From Hofstenia miamia (lineage: Eukaryota; Xenacoelomorpha; Acoela), in assembly GCA_004352715.1 (NCBI GenBank), contig SCFE01000003.1:5145128-5209127 (forward strand): a stretch of DNA of 64,000 nt, read 5' to 3'. Position numbers and translations under genes: made by a program. This document shows positions 1 to 10,814 of the stretch, piece by piece. Every line of letters starts with the position of its first letter. Position 1 is the first letter of the stretch. The notes below the pieces were generated by a model, which was not told the origin of the DNA, did not search any database, and saw nothing but the letters and a program-made list of their open reading frames with translations.

Positions 1-132
1 AGTAAACGTACATAGTATTTTTCGAACTTCTGCTGTATCTTTTTGGTTGGTGACAAAGATAATATGTCAATGTATTGTAACAGCCATTGCTTTATGTTGT
101 TTGGTATCGGTGATATAGCTATTTCATATCAC
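1..132 (-). pseudogene. Possible continuation of LTR-retrotransposon pol, shifted frame
   Basis: On the minus strand this interval stays open in a frame one base off from the protease ORF that ends at 133, and runs off the window edge. The translation contains 'PIPNNIKQWLLQYIDI' and a lysine-rich stretch near the edge. It could be the pol polyprotein continuing after a frameshift. I recognise no domain, so the link to the protease rests on adjacency and strand only. Confidence 0.3.
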
Positions 133-750
133 TTATTTTTGGCCATGCTCTTTCTTTCCTTCTTTGACAGTACATAAACTTGATGGGATTGATACCCTTT
201 TTGTGTTTATACCAATTTGACTGTATATCATCATTTCTATATTCATTGCCGCTCTTGTTTCTATCTCGCACATTTTCCAATTGTTTGGCAGTATCTTGAC
301 ATCTTGTGTCAACTTAAATGTTACAATATCATTTGCTTCTTTGTCTTCATAAGTCGTTATCACTTCTTCTTGCACCGTTATTGTCTTCTTGTTGTAGTCA
401 ATGATGCACTTATTATCAATTAAGAAATCATTTCCTAATATTATTTCATATGGTAGTTGGTTTTTCTCAGTGTCAATTACTGTGAACGTTTGGAAAAATG
501 TAGTGTTAGCTAACCTTATTGGTATCTTTTCCAATTTCCCTTTTACGTCTATATAGTCGCCTGACGCATTTATCAGCCTATTCTTTTCATTATTCAGTTC
601 CTTTCTTTGAAAACCAACTTTTGCTGCGCACTCGTCCATTATTATTGATATTACTGCTCCCGTATCCACTGTTGCATTTACCATTACACCATTGATCACA
701 ACTGTTATTGTGTTCGTTTTCAGCAGGTCAGTAACTATCAATACGGGTGC
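133..750 (-). CDS. Retroviral-type aspartic protease domain of an LTR retrotransposon (partial)
   Basis: The roughly 205-residue open frame carries the hallmarks of a retropepsin-like aspartic protease. There is a hydrophobic strand followed by 'TVDTGAVISII', where DTG is the catalytic triplet, and about 70 residues later 'EIILGNDFLI', the conserved G-x-D/N flap-distal motif. Such domains process Gag-Pol in Ty3-like retrotransposons, which is known family biology. The frame has no ATG at its left end: TTG lies at 741 and a TGA stop at 751-753. Upstream of that stop the same frame continues open to the gap at 810, so the reading frame is interrupted by one TGA. The C-terminal side ends in a stop at about 130 with coding-like sequence continuing in another frame. 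It is most likely a decaying element; a translational readthrough arrangement cannot be excluded. Confidence 0.8.
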   Translation of the reverse strand, partial: APVLIVTDLLKTNTITVVINGVMVNATVDTGAVISIIMDECAAKVGFQRKELNNEKNRLINASGDYIDVKGKLEKIPIRLANTTFFQTFTVIDTEKNQLPYEIILGNDFLIDNKCIIDYNKKTITVQEEVITTYEDKEANDIVTFKLTQDVKILPNNWKMCEIETRAAMNIEMMIYSQIGINTKRVSIPSSLCTVKEGKKEHGQK

Positions 751-809
751 TCAGTTTGTTGGAGACGGCGCTCCTTCTAGTTTAAATTCTCCATCTCTGT
801 CGACTCAAT

Positions 810-1809
810 NNNNNNNNNNNNNNNNNNNNNNNNNNNNNNNNNNNNNNNNNNNNNNNNNNNNNNNNNNNNNNNNNNNNNNNNNNNNNNNNNNNNNNNNNNN
901 NNNNNNNNNNNNNNNNNNNNNNNNNNNNNNNNNNNNNNNNNNNNNNNNNNNNNNNNNNNNNNNNNNNNNNNNNNNNNNNNNNNNNNNNNNNNNNNNNNNN
1001 NNNNNNNNNNNNNNNNNNNNNNNNNNNNNNNNNNNNNNNNNNNNNNNNNNNNNNNNNNNNNNNNNNNNNNNNNNNNNNNNNNNNNNNNNNNNNNNNNNNN
1101 NNNNNNNNNNNNNNNNNNNNNNNNNNNNNNNNNNNNNNNNNNNNNNNNNNNNNNNNNNNNNNNNNNNNNNNNNNNNNNNNNNNNNNNNNNNNNNNNNNNN
1201 NNNNNNNNNNNNNNNNNNNNNNNNNNNNNNNNNNNNNNNNNNNNNNNNNNNNNNNNNNNNNNNNNNNNNNNNNNNNNNNNNNNNNNNNNNNNNNNNNNNN
1301 NNNNNNNNNNNNNNNNNNNNNNNNNNNNNNNNNNNNNNNNNNNNNNNNNNNNNNNNNNNNNNNNNNNNNNNNNNNNNNNNNNNNNNNNNNNNNNNNNNNN
1401 NNNNNNNNNNNNNNNNNNNNNNNNNNNNNNNNNNNNNNNNNNNNNNNNNNNNNNNNNNNNNNNNNNNNNNNNNNNNNNNNNNNNNNNNNNNNNNNNNNNN
1501 NNNNNNNNNNNNNNNNNNNNNNNNNNNNNNNNNNNNNNNNNNNNNNNNNNNNNNNNNNNNNNNNNNNNNNNNNNNNNNNNNNNNNNNNNNNNNNNNNNNN
1601 NNNNNNNNNNNNNNNNNNNNNNNNNNNNNNNNNNNNNNNNNNNNNNNNNNNNNNNNNNNNNNNNNNNNNNNNNNNNNNNNNNNNNNNNNNNNNNNNNNNN
1701 NNNNNNNNNNNNNNNNNNNNNNNNNNNNNNNNNNNNNNNNNNNNNNNNNNNNNNNNNNNNNNNNNNNNNNNNNNNNNNNNNNNNNNNNNNNNNNNNNNNN
1801 NNNNNNNNN
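810..1809. other. Assembly gap, 1000 N
   Basis: Exactly 1000 N, the usual convention for a gap of unknown size. It cuts the LTR retrotransposon upstream (minus-strand sense) of its protease, so the gag region is probably hidden or lost here. Confidence 0.99.
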
Positions 1810-2110
1810 CGCAAATATTTCTTCAAGCAAATAGGATGTTCTGGGATGCCACTGTAGTGAACGAAATAGTTTGAATGTTTGATTAAATTTTGATTCAATT
1901 AAAACATTTTCTGATATTTTACAGTGTTTTTACGAGCAGTCAATGCGGACCAATCTATTGCAATTTTTGCGATTTTGTTTTTCATGAGGTACAATTATTG
2001 TGTAAAGCGAATATTGCAACACAATAATTCCCATCCGTCCATTACCATGCACATTTGTAAACAAAACTTATTTAAATGATTCGTGGGAACTAATAATTTA
2101 TTTTTCTTAC

Positions 2111-3413
2111 ATTCACAACAGAGATGGAATCGGATTCAACATTTGAAGATCCGATCCGGATCCGAAATTTGAAGATTCCTCCGAATTTTTAAAAAAAATG
2201 TTAGTTTTGAATTTAAATAAGTATTCTTACAATAAATAAATAGGGACTTAAAAATATTTATGTTTTTTATTATTGCTAATTTAAAATTCTAAGTGCTTCA
2301 ACACTACCTTGAGATAAGAACTGGACATATACTCACGAAATAGTGAATTCAAATCAACTTATTTGTAACCTTTTTAATAAACTAGTTCCTAAAATTGTCA
2401 TCAACTACAATCATAATATATTTATAGAGTTTAAATTGTTGAGTTTCTTATGGTATTGCCTCCCGTATTAATTTTTTCTCAAAATTCAAAAATATCCACT
2501 TTGCAATGTCACTGTGAATTGAAGTTGTTTCAAACAAGATAAATTTATTTCAAACTTGCAGCTAAGGCGATGAAAACAAGAGTAGCACAAATAATGACAA
2601 ATTAAAGAACAAACCCAAAATTTTTATTACAAGACATTAAAAAAATTGTTGTAGAGTGTATTAAATCCGTGATAGAAAAATTCATTTTTCAAACAAAATT
2701 TGAGATTTAAATAAAAATTTTGAATTTTACTGAAATTGGATACTAAATTGGATTAAAAAATTTAAATTATATAACAGCAACATTAAATATATTAATATTT
2801 TTTTAATAGTATGCTGACGGTATGGTTCCATAAACAGTTGTGTATTAGTGATTATAATAATAACAAACCTTCCGAGTACTAAGTTGATCTTGGCATTGCA
2901 AGTTGCTTAGATTGCATATTTAAATGAGATTTTTTGATAGAAGAGCATCCCAAATTATATTAGTATTTTTACATTTTGGCAGTGTTAGCAAAAGCTAAGA
3001 TATTCCACTTGTTTCTCTGTGTTCTGTGCTTTTTCTTTGACATAGATATTAGACAGAATCCCTTCAGAATTCTGCTCTTCAATTTGCAAGTTTGTACAAA
3101 AAAATGTTTTAGGATGCTGTACTATTTTATCATTGTGTGATGCCTAACATGAATCGCATTTTTAGATTTGAAGTATTCGTCACCAATTTTATAGGTTGTT
3201 GGAAAGAATAACGCGGAACCTGTTGTATGAACAATCAAATTCAATTACAAAATTTCACTTAGATTGAGATTATTAACACATTTAAATTGGGATTAAATGT
3301 AAAAATGTGCGTAATTTATAAAATGTACAAATACACAAGTTTTAAAAATTTTTGGATCCGAAGTTTCTCAAAATGAAGATCCGATCCGATCCGATTCCAT
3401 CTTTGATCCACAA
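2111..3413. mobile_element. Non-autonomous hAT-type DNA transposon with 8-bp target duplication
   Basis: The left end (2119) reads CAGAGATGGAATCGGAT and the right end (3405), read inward on the other strand, is CAAAGATGGAATCGGAT, giving 16 of 17 matching terminal bases. Subterminal copies of 'GATCCGATCCGGATCCG'-like sequence follow on both sides. The flanking 8 bp are ATTCACAA (2111-2118) and ATCCACAA (3406-3413), seven of eight identical. CAG-starting inverted repeats with an 8-bp target duplication are typical of hAT elements. The 1287-bp interior is AT-rich and I see no transposase ORF, so it would need a transposase supplied in trans. Confidence 0.85.
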
Positions 3414-4169
3414 TGTTGTAAAAAAATGTTTAAACAGTTACGGGAATTAAAATTGACGCACATTTTTTGGTTCCCAACGCCACCGTGTTTAGTAACTAAA
3501 CTTTAGTTAAGACTAGGTTACAACTACAAAAGTTTATTGAGTTTTCGAATATAAATGTGTATACCAATTCAATATCTGTTCCTCTCAATGTAGTTTTTAT
3601 ACATATTTTAAAGAATATTTTCGAAATTTCGGTGTGTTGTTTGATGACGCATGTTTTATTTTAAGCATATTAATCCGGACCGCGGACCCTGACCATAATT
3701 GACAACACATCAACTATTATAAATATATTTAAATAGAAACTACATTGCACTGCTTGTATGTCATTCTAAAATACGTAAATTACATTAATTTATCTTCTGA
3801 CGTTACAATATATGTACATAAGTATTATGTTATTGTTAAAGCAATAACAGAAGATGACTGAAATGGAATTTCTTAAAAAGTAATTCATTTTATGTGTAAT
3901 ATTTTATGTACTTTGTTGTAATTGCCAGGATTAGTCTACATGAAGGTTAGTGTTACGCGAAATATATATACATAGATATATAGAATAAACCTATTGTACA
4001 TCAAACAAATGATTTTAAGACTTTAGATCCCTGTATGTCAGGCCTGTGCCCATAGCATAGAAGCCCGTGTTTGTACACTTTTGTCCATGCCCGTTATTGG
4101 CTTTATCCCAGCCCATGATATANNNNNNNNNNNNNNNNNNNNNNNNNNNNNNNNNNNNNNNNNNNNNNN

Positions 4170-4204
<35 letters not shown>

Positions 4205-5100
4205 ATTACAAAGTGCATGCAAGTTAATTTTACTATGTTACAGAAGTGCATACAGATAATTATTACTCCGAGGGAAATAAATCTATTTGAATGATTTACA
4301 TATAAATACTAAAACAGGTTATATAATGCATATGTTCATTAATTTTTAGAATTTCTTACACGTATTTAAAAATTGGTTTTTTGTAGTTTTTCATTTATAC
4401 GTGTGCTTTGTAAATTTCCATTTATTTATTAGATACTCATATGAAGAAATTCTATTAAGAAAATGTTGAGCCCTCTAACGTAATATGCTCGATTTGCCTA
4501 CGTCATTTCAATTCCAAACTGAAGAAAATTTAGTATATGGTTTATTCGCTCTCTAGGTGATAAATTCAAATTATGAAATGAACTTACTTTGTTATTGTTA
4601 TAGTAGTTTATTTTCCGGCGACTAATGTATTCTTTAGATTACAGCATGTTTTCGAAAATTTTGAATATTACTGAATTCATATTTGAAAATATATGTAGGC
4701 TTAAAATTAAAATACTGATTAGCAGTAGCTATAAAAGTAGATGAGAGTCTAATGATTACAGAAATTTCTTTGTCGCAAATCATTATATAGAAATTTAAAA
4801 TTTACTTTAAAAATAGACAGTTTACAAAATACTTTTTGTTTAATGTAAATAATAATCTGTTTTTGCTTGATTTAATGAATACTGCAATGCCGCAGCTAAC
4901 TAGATAATAATTTAAAAATTTCTTACAATATGTAATTGTTTAAAGGGAAATTTATATTTGTAGTGTATTTCACAACAATAGTCGTTTTCAAGATTTTTAT
5001 TAAATTACTTTAAATTCGATTAAATATTGATTAACAAAAATGGAAATATTTGGGAAATTTTTTCAAAGCAGTTCTACAAAAGTAAAACCAAGAAAGGAGT
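3414..5100. other. AT-rich non-coding stretch
   Basis: No ORF or recognisable element is visible. A 47-N gap (4123-4169) abuts an (AT)n tract at 4170-4200. Confidence 0.6.
4123..4200. repeat. 47-N gap followed by (TA)n microsatellite
   Basis: N run at 4123-4169 directly followed by an alternating TA tract to 4200. The gap probably reflects collapse or failure of assembly in the microsatellite. Confidence 0.9.
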
Positions 5101-5290
5101 TGTACGTGATGCAAGCTTGGACTTCCATTCACAAACTGATACCCATGGAAGTTATTGTGAGAGCCCCATGAGATTCCCATTCGGTTCTCATCAGATCTCT
5201 AGATGAAGATGACATAGTAGAGGGTGAGTTCCGAGTTCAATTGTTCTGCTTAGACCCGGAGTTCAGCCACACATCAGTGTACTAGATGTG
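5101..5290 (+). pseudogene. GC-richer coding-like remnant beside an LTR-like repeat
   Basis: One forward frame reads through about 60 codons with a single internal TGA; it includes 'SLDEDDIVEGEFRVQLF'. Base composition is richer in G+C than the surroundings. It lies 230 bp upstream of an LTR-like repeat (5524-5880), so it may be the 3' end of a retrotransposon's internal region. I do not recognise the protein. Confidence 0.35.
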
Positions 5291-5523
5291 GACACTACTC
5301 TGAATCATACCCAACATAGACCATTGAAAAAAGTGACCGACATAGATTGAAAAAATTTTTTTCAAAAGAATAAAGACTTTTCTGTGAGACAAAATCTAAG
5401 TATTGAAAGAACAAAAACTAAATAAACTAATTGGATTATATTAAACAGTGGTGATGAACTTGCTGCAAGCGGCGTACACTGCAATTAGTAACAGTTGTTT
5501 CAGACAGTATAGACTAATATTGA

Positions 5524-5880
5524 TGTAACATAATCCAACAGAAAAGTTGATAAGAAAGACAATAAACAAATTTAGCAGCTAATGTGATTGTGAATGAATT
5601 AACCAAGATTTTTTAATCAAATATAATTAATGTACGTGCAAGTGCTTATAGAAAAATTCATTTGGTAAAAATTTTGAGAAAGAATCGCTCCTAATTAATT
5701 TTAGCAAATCACGCAGAAAATTGAAATTTAAAATTGACAGGTACTCAGGTACTTGTTTCTTGATTTTAGAGTATAAATAGAGAGACTACAGTGTCAGTTT
5801 GATGAAATAAATTCTTAGGAACAATTTCTATTTAGTTCTTATTTCACGGTTTGATTATTTAATATTAATATCTAGCTAAG
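5524..5880 (+). repeat. LTR-like repeat, copy 1 of 3
   Basis: Begins TGTAACATAATCC and shares landmarks with the copies at 35412 and 53425: the 5' TGTNRCATAATC motif, a TATAAATA box (here 5772-5779), a GAAATAAATTCTT segment about 40 bp downstream, a 'GGTTTGATTA' motif and an end near AGCTAA. Length is about 357 bp. The TATA box followed by a possible polyadenylation signal is the organisation of an LTR. I see no second LTR or clean target duplication, so solo LTR is an inference. Confidence 0.5.
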
Positions 5881-7259
5881 TGGTTCATCCAAAGATGGTA
5901 AAGATACAAATTATGGTCTAATATAAGAATAAACCTCAAAGACTCCCACGGGAATCCTAGCTCTCCACTGCGTCATTGACCGAATTTCAAACAGCGTCAA
6001 TATTCTTTTCCGTCCTAGCACTCACCTTCCGACCAGAATAAGTGTCTCTCAGACATTTAGAATTAAGATTTTGCACAGTCTCATGCTGTCAAAATCTCTT
6101 AATCCAGTAAAAAATTCTGCTTTTTGATAGAGTTCGATGATAACGAAATTGTTTTCGAAAGTTTGCTTACACCACTATGTATGATTTGTTGGCAAATAGG
6201 CCTCAAGGCAGAATGTCTTTTCCTTGATTGACCAGGACATTTTCGGGATGACTATTGCTCTATTTTTTCATGCATGAAATGTACTTCTAAATCTTGAAAT
6301 ATGAAAGAAAAAGAAATTAAATTAGATTTTTTTTTCAAACGTTTGTGGTTTCTGTTTTTTGTTGGGTCACCCTGTATTACAAACGGTATAAAATTCCTAA
6401 TCCATTCCATTTCCAGATCATGGAATTGCAAATGGAACAGAAATGGAAATCATTTTATGGGATGGCAATTTAATGTAAATTTTTAGTAATCCAATTTCAA
6501 AAAAAAGATATACTCGATGCCATAAAAAATTCAAAATACCCTAAATTTATATAAAGAGGGAGGGGGCTTTCCACCACTAAATATAAAAAAAAATTTTAAA
6601 AACATGTAAAAATGCATTAAAATAATCAAATTTAGTATGAATCATACAAAGTATAGGGAATAGAAGAAAAATTATTTAATGGCAAATGATATTGGTTACT
6701 AATTCCAGTTTCAATCCTATATGTGCATATATACATTTTTTATATTTGAGACTGCAATTAATAAATTTTCTACAAAAAGTTAGTGATGCATAGCAGTTTA
6801 TTGCATGAGTTTCTCATATATCATCGCCATCGTAAATATGACATTAAATTATTTAATCTTAATTCGATTTTGAACATGAATGTAACTGAAATTTAATGGA
6901 ATAATTACTAGAAATGTAATTGAAATAACTTCTGCTGAGGCCAGGATCAAAAGCAGGTGATTGTAAACTCAGCGAAACAACCAGAAGGATTCAGCAAGAT
7001 CACACAGTTCCATGGAAAGTTGATAGAACTGTACAGTTATGGATTTAACTGTGGTTACTGTCAAAATTTTTAAAAGTTTGGTGGTTAAGTTCATGAGTGA
7101 AAATAGCTAAGATTTTCTGGTATCATTCTCTTCTATCCAACAAATTTTTACGTTTGCTAGAAAAAATACACTGCTTAGGTTAAATTCTTACTGATCTCAA
7201 TCCCATGGTACTGAGAGTAAAAGAACCTAGAACTACGGATTTAAGAATGCTACTAATAA
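5881..7259. other. Non-coding stretch
   Basis: AT-rich, no supported gene. Short ORFs here (for example 6301-6486) show no coding character. Confidence 0.5.
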
Positions 7260-7662
7260 TTTTGAAGCTAAGACATGTGTCTATCCACCCAATAAATGAC
7301 ATTTTTAGATTTAAGACTTTCAGCAACAGAATTAGGCAAAATATTTGAAAAACCAACATTTCCCTTTGAAAAATTGTAGAAATATTTTGACTCAGGGACC
7401 CCATTAAAATAACAGCTAGGGCAAAAAAATTGTATTTATTTTGAAGCTAGGACATGTGTCTATCCACCCAATAAATGAGATTTTTAGATTTAAAACTTTC
7501 AACAACAGAATTAGGCAAAATATTTGAAAAACCAACATTTCCCTTTGAAAAAGTGTAGAAATATTTTGACCCAGGGACCCCATTAGAATAACAGCTAGAG
7601 CAAAAAAATTGTATTCTTTTGAACCTAAGACATGTGTTTATCCACCCAATAAATGACATTTT
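7260..7662. repeat. 179-bp tandem repeat, about 2.3 copies
   Basis: Units start at 7260, 7439 and 7617, each with TTTTGAA(G/C)CTA(A/G)GACATGTG, and share the landmarks 'CTATCCACCCAATAAATGA', 'ACCAACATTTCCCTTTGAAA' and 'AGGGACCCCATTA'. The first two are full length and differ at roughly a dozen positions; the third is truncated at about 7662. Minus-strand ORFs in the units are similar only because the DNA is repeated. Confidence 0.9.
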
Positions 7663-9526
7663 TTGAAATATCAAATATATCTAGTGCTACAATAAAAATG
7701 ATACAAATTTCAATTAAAAAAGTGGAATTAAATTTCTGAGTGATGTTAAAAAATGATGCCTGATGCCATCAAATTTCTAACCATTCAATTTCTTCATATG
7801 TTTTATTTCAAAACTGCTTAAATTTTACATTTAGCACTAAAACTAATATTAAGTCTAAACAACAATGGCGTTTTTTACAATTTGCAATGGTCTTTGTAGA
7901 AACTGTTTTAAATGCTAGTAACTTGCTAAATAATGATACCTGAAAATTGAGAGCACAATTGGTAATTAATTGTTTTCTTTCTCATTTTCATCTTTAATTC
8001 ACACACACACCATGCCTGGATGGGACTTGGGTGGTCTATTTACAGCAAGCAAAATATCTGAGGCTTGTAACTGCTATCTGACAGTATGTATTGGAAAAAT
8101 TTGAATATTTTTCTAGATTTTCAATGAAATTAAAAAATGTTTTCAATTTCAGTAAATGACTAAACTCCACATCATTTTGATAATATTTTGTCAATAAGTA
8201 AAAAAAGGCTTTAATCAAACAGGGCACTCACAAGAAACTGTAAATGTAAATGGAGAATTTTACTCACAAAGACATGTTAGAAGGTCACTTGTATATAATT
8301 TTTATCTGTGCCAATTCCTATTATTTATCCAAAAATATTTCAATAGCCTATTGATTCTTGCAGAATGATTTTATTTGCTGACATTTTAGCCAATTTTTTC
8401 ATTTTTGTTGTAAACTGATCACTATGAGACATAATATTATATATTTAAAAGCACCAAAAAACTCTGAATACTTCAATAATTTCATCTCCTTGGACAGCTT
8501 CTTAAATTTTTGTCAGTTTCTTAATGTGCAACAATTGATAATTTCTGTAGTTTCACATATCAAACAATATAAATTAAATAATATTCTAAAATGCTTCATG
8601 AAGGTTGCAGCCAATCTAGATTATCAATGCTGTGCTATTTGTTGAAGTAATATCACAAGTGGGTAACACAATTTTATAAGGCTCTGTAAATCAGGATATT
8701 TTTTCCCTCAGGTCCAGTCAGGTTTCAAGATGAGTCAAGTCAGATTTCGAATTTTGAGTCTTATCCATACACATATGACTATCAACGTCCTAATTCTTAA
8801 CTCATCATTAAAAAAATCAACCGTTTTCCAGTCATGAAAAATACTTTTACACAGTTACATTTGTAATTGGCTAAAAAGGTGTTATTGATAATTATTGCAT
8901 ATAGATACAGCATTAAGCCATAGATGCTCATGTCATTGCATTGAAGATACCTATCAAAAACCACTTGAAATGTTAATCTTGATTAACAATTTGAAATCAC
9001 AGCCTTTGTTAATTAAGTTTTAATGTAACTATCATCAAACACTAATGAGGCTACCAACATAATATTAATTAAATATAAAATATTGATGTTAGTAATGATC
9101 ATTCAATAGACAATATGACTCAAAGAGAATGGCACTGAAAGAAATTTTGGTAGAAAAATTTAAAAGTTGAATTATTTAAATTTAAGCAAACACAAACTAC
9201 ATTATTCAAAATTAAATCAACATAACTTGAGTTGACTCAACCTGACTTGAAATCTGTCAATGCTTAAATTTTGAGGCAATGCAGGTTGGTTATTCCACTC
9301 AACTCAACTCAACTCAATTGGACTCAAAATTTCAATTACTTAAAGAGTCCCACTATTACTTCAATCAAGCTTTAAATTAGTTATCTTATGAATTTTTATG
9401 AAAATAAAGAACAGCTGTGGTGATTGATTCACACAGGGGTGTACTCAAGGGGGTGGATCAGCCCACCTTGGTAAATCAAATTGGAGATGTTAAATTGAAA
9501 TTATTGTTTTTGTGTTAGACCATTAG
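7663..9526. other. Non-coding stretch with GAGTC/ACTCA-rich segments
   Basis: No gene seen. A segment at about 8702-8760 (repeated GAGTC/AGTCAGG motifs) is echoed in inverted sense at about 9228-9340, including a short (ACTCA)n run at about 9297-9318. This may be a degenerate inverted-repeat element, but ends are not clear. Confidence 0.4.
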
Positions 9527-10150
9527 ACGAAATATTTGTTGCTGAAAAATCTTTATCCCAACAGATGGCGCTAAAAAATGCTTATTATAGCCTATCTTAA
9601 TACATTAGGAAATATTATTTTGTGCAATTTCTTTTAAAGTATGCAACATTTTCAAAAATAAAAGTGATAATATGAATGCTAATGTCCTTAAAATTCCACA
9701 GAACTATTAACGTACTCATTTACTTTGCTAGTTTTTTGTACAATTCATGGCAGCTTTTTGTCAAAAATCAACGATTTTTGAGGTAAATTTGAATATTATG
9801 TGCTGTGAGAGCACATAACTCTCGGAATTTGATTGGCTGTTACATGAAAAATCAATTTCACGTTATTTGGTTGTAATCCCTTTACTCATTTTCTGTACAA
9901 TTGCTATTTAACTGAGAGTGACTGTTTCCTGAATTGTACAAAAAACTAGCAAAGTAAATGAGTACTTTAATAGTTCTTTGGAATCTTAAGGACATTAGCA
10001 TTCATATTATCACTATTATTTTTGAAAATGTTGCATACTTTAGAAGAAATTGCACAAAATAATATTTCCTAATGTATTAAGATAGGCTATAATAAGCATT
10101 TTTGAGCGCCATCTGTCGGGATAAAGATTTTTCAGCAACAAATATTTCGT
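9527..10150. mobile_element. Fold-back element with 220-bp inverted arms
   Basis: The left arm (9527-9747) and right arm (9931-10150) are near-perfect reverse complements over their full length. Both start ACGAAATATTTGTTGCTGAA from the outside and both end in GTACAATTC at the loop. The loop is about 183 bp and has no ORF. Arms this long and this well matched point to a recent insertion or to continuing homogenisation. The outer flanks show no obvious target duplication. The superfamily is not identifiable from the termini alone. Confidence 0.85.
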
Positions 10151-10814
10151 ATAATGCTTTATTTGTTGACATTTTTGGTCGAAATATATTATATAAACAC
10201 AGTATCACAAAATTAGAGCCCTCTTGCTCATTATTTAAGAGTACAGCCTTATCAAAAATTATAATAACATATGAATTAAATATTTTAGAATTATGTTTGC
10301 TGAGATCATTTGTATTATAGCTGAAACTTAATAATAGAATGAAAAAGAAGTTATAAGATTATTATTGTAATAGATGTTCTACCCCAAATTTAATTGCACA
10401 TTTTTTAAAATGCCATAATAAATGCATAAAATATATAATAACACGACATTTCCCCCAATCATAACCATAATCTGCATATTTCTTCTGCCTTCATAGTTGC
10501 TTTATGTTGATTTGATAAATTTTATTGCTAAGAATCTGTAGATTCAAACTTTAACCAGATGCATTGATAACTGCAGCCGATCATTAGAAATAAAACTGCT
10601 GCCATAGTGAGCTGTATGCTTACAATAGAAAAAGGAAATTCCATTTATGCACTTCCTCATGAAAGAAATATCTGCCCATAAATTTAAGGCAATCCCCATG
10701 AATATACATTTAAGAATTACTTAAAATATTTATTGCTATAATCCATGAATTTACATTATATCAAATAATGATAAATAGAATTGCAATTAATTGCTTCTTA
10801 GGAATTTATTAAAT
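10151..10814. other. Non-coding stretch
   Basis: AT-rich; the 72-residue ORF overlapping the end of the fold-back arm lacks any coding signature. Confidence 0.5.

Noticed and set aside
692-1898. Long ORFs on both strands over 692-1898
   Set aside because: They consist almost entirely of N.
7180-7674. Two similar minus-strand ORFs suggesting a small gene family
   Set aside because: Similarity comes from the 179-bp DNA tandem repeat; they have no domain and frames are not preserved between units.
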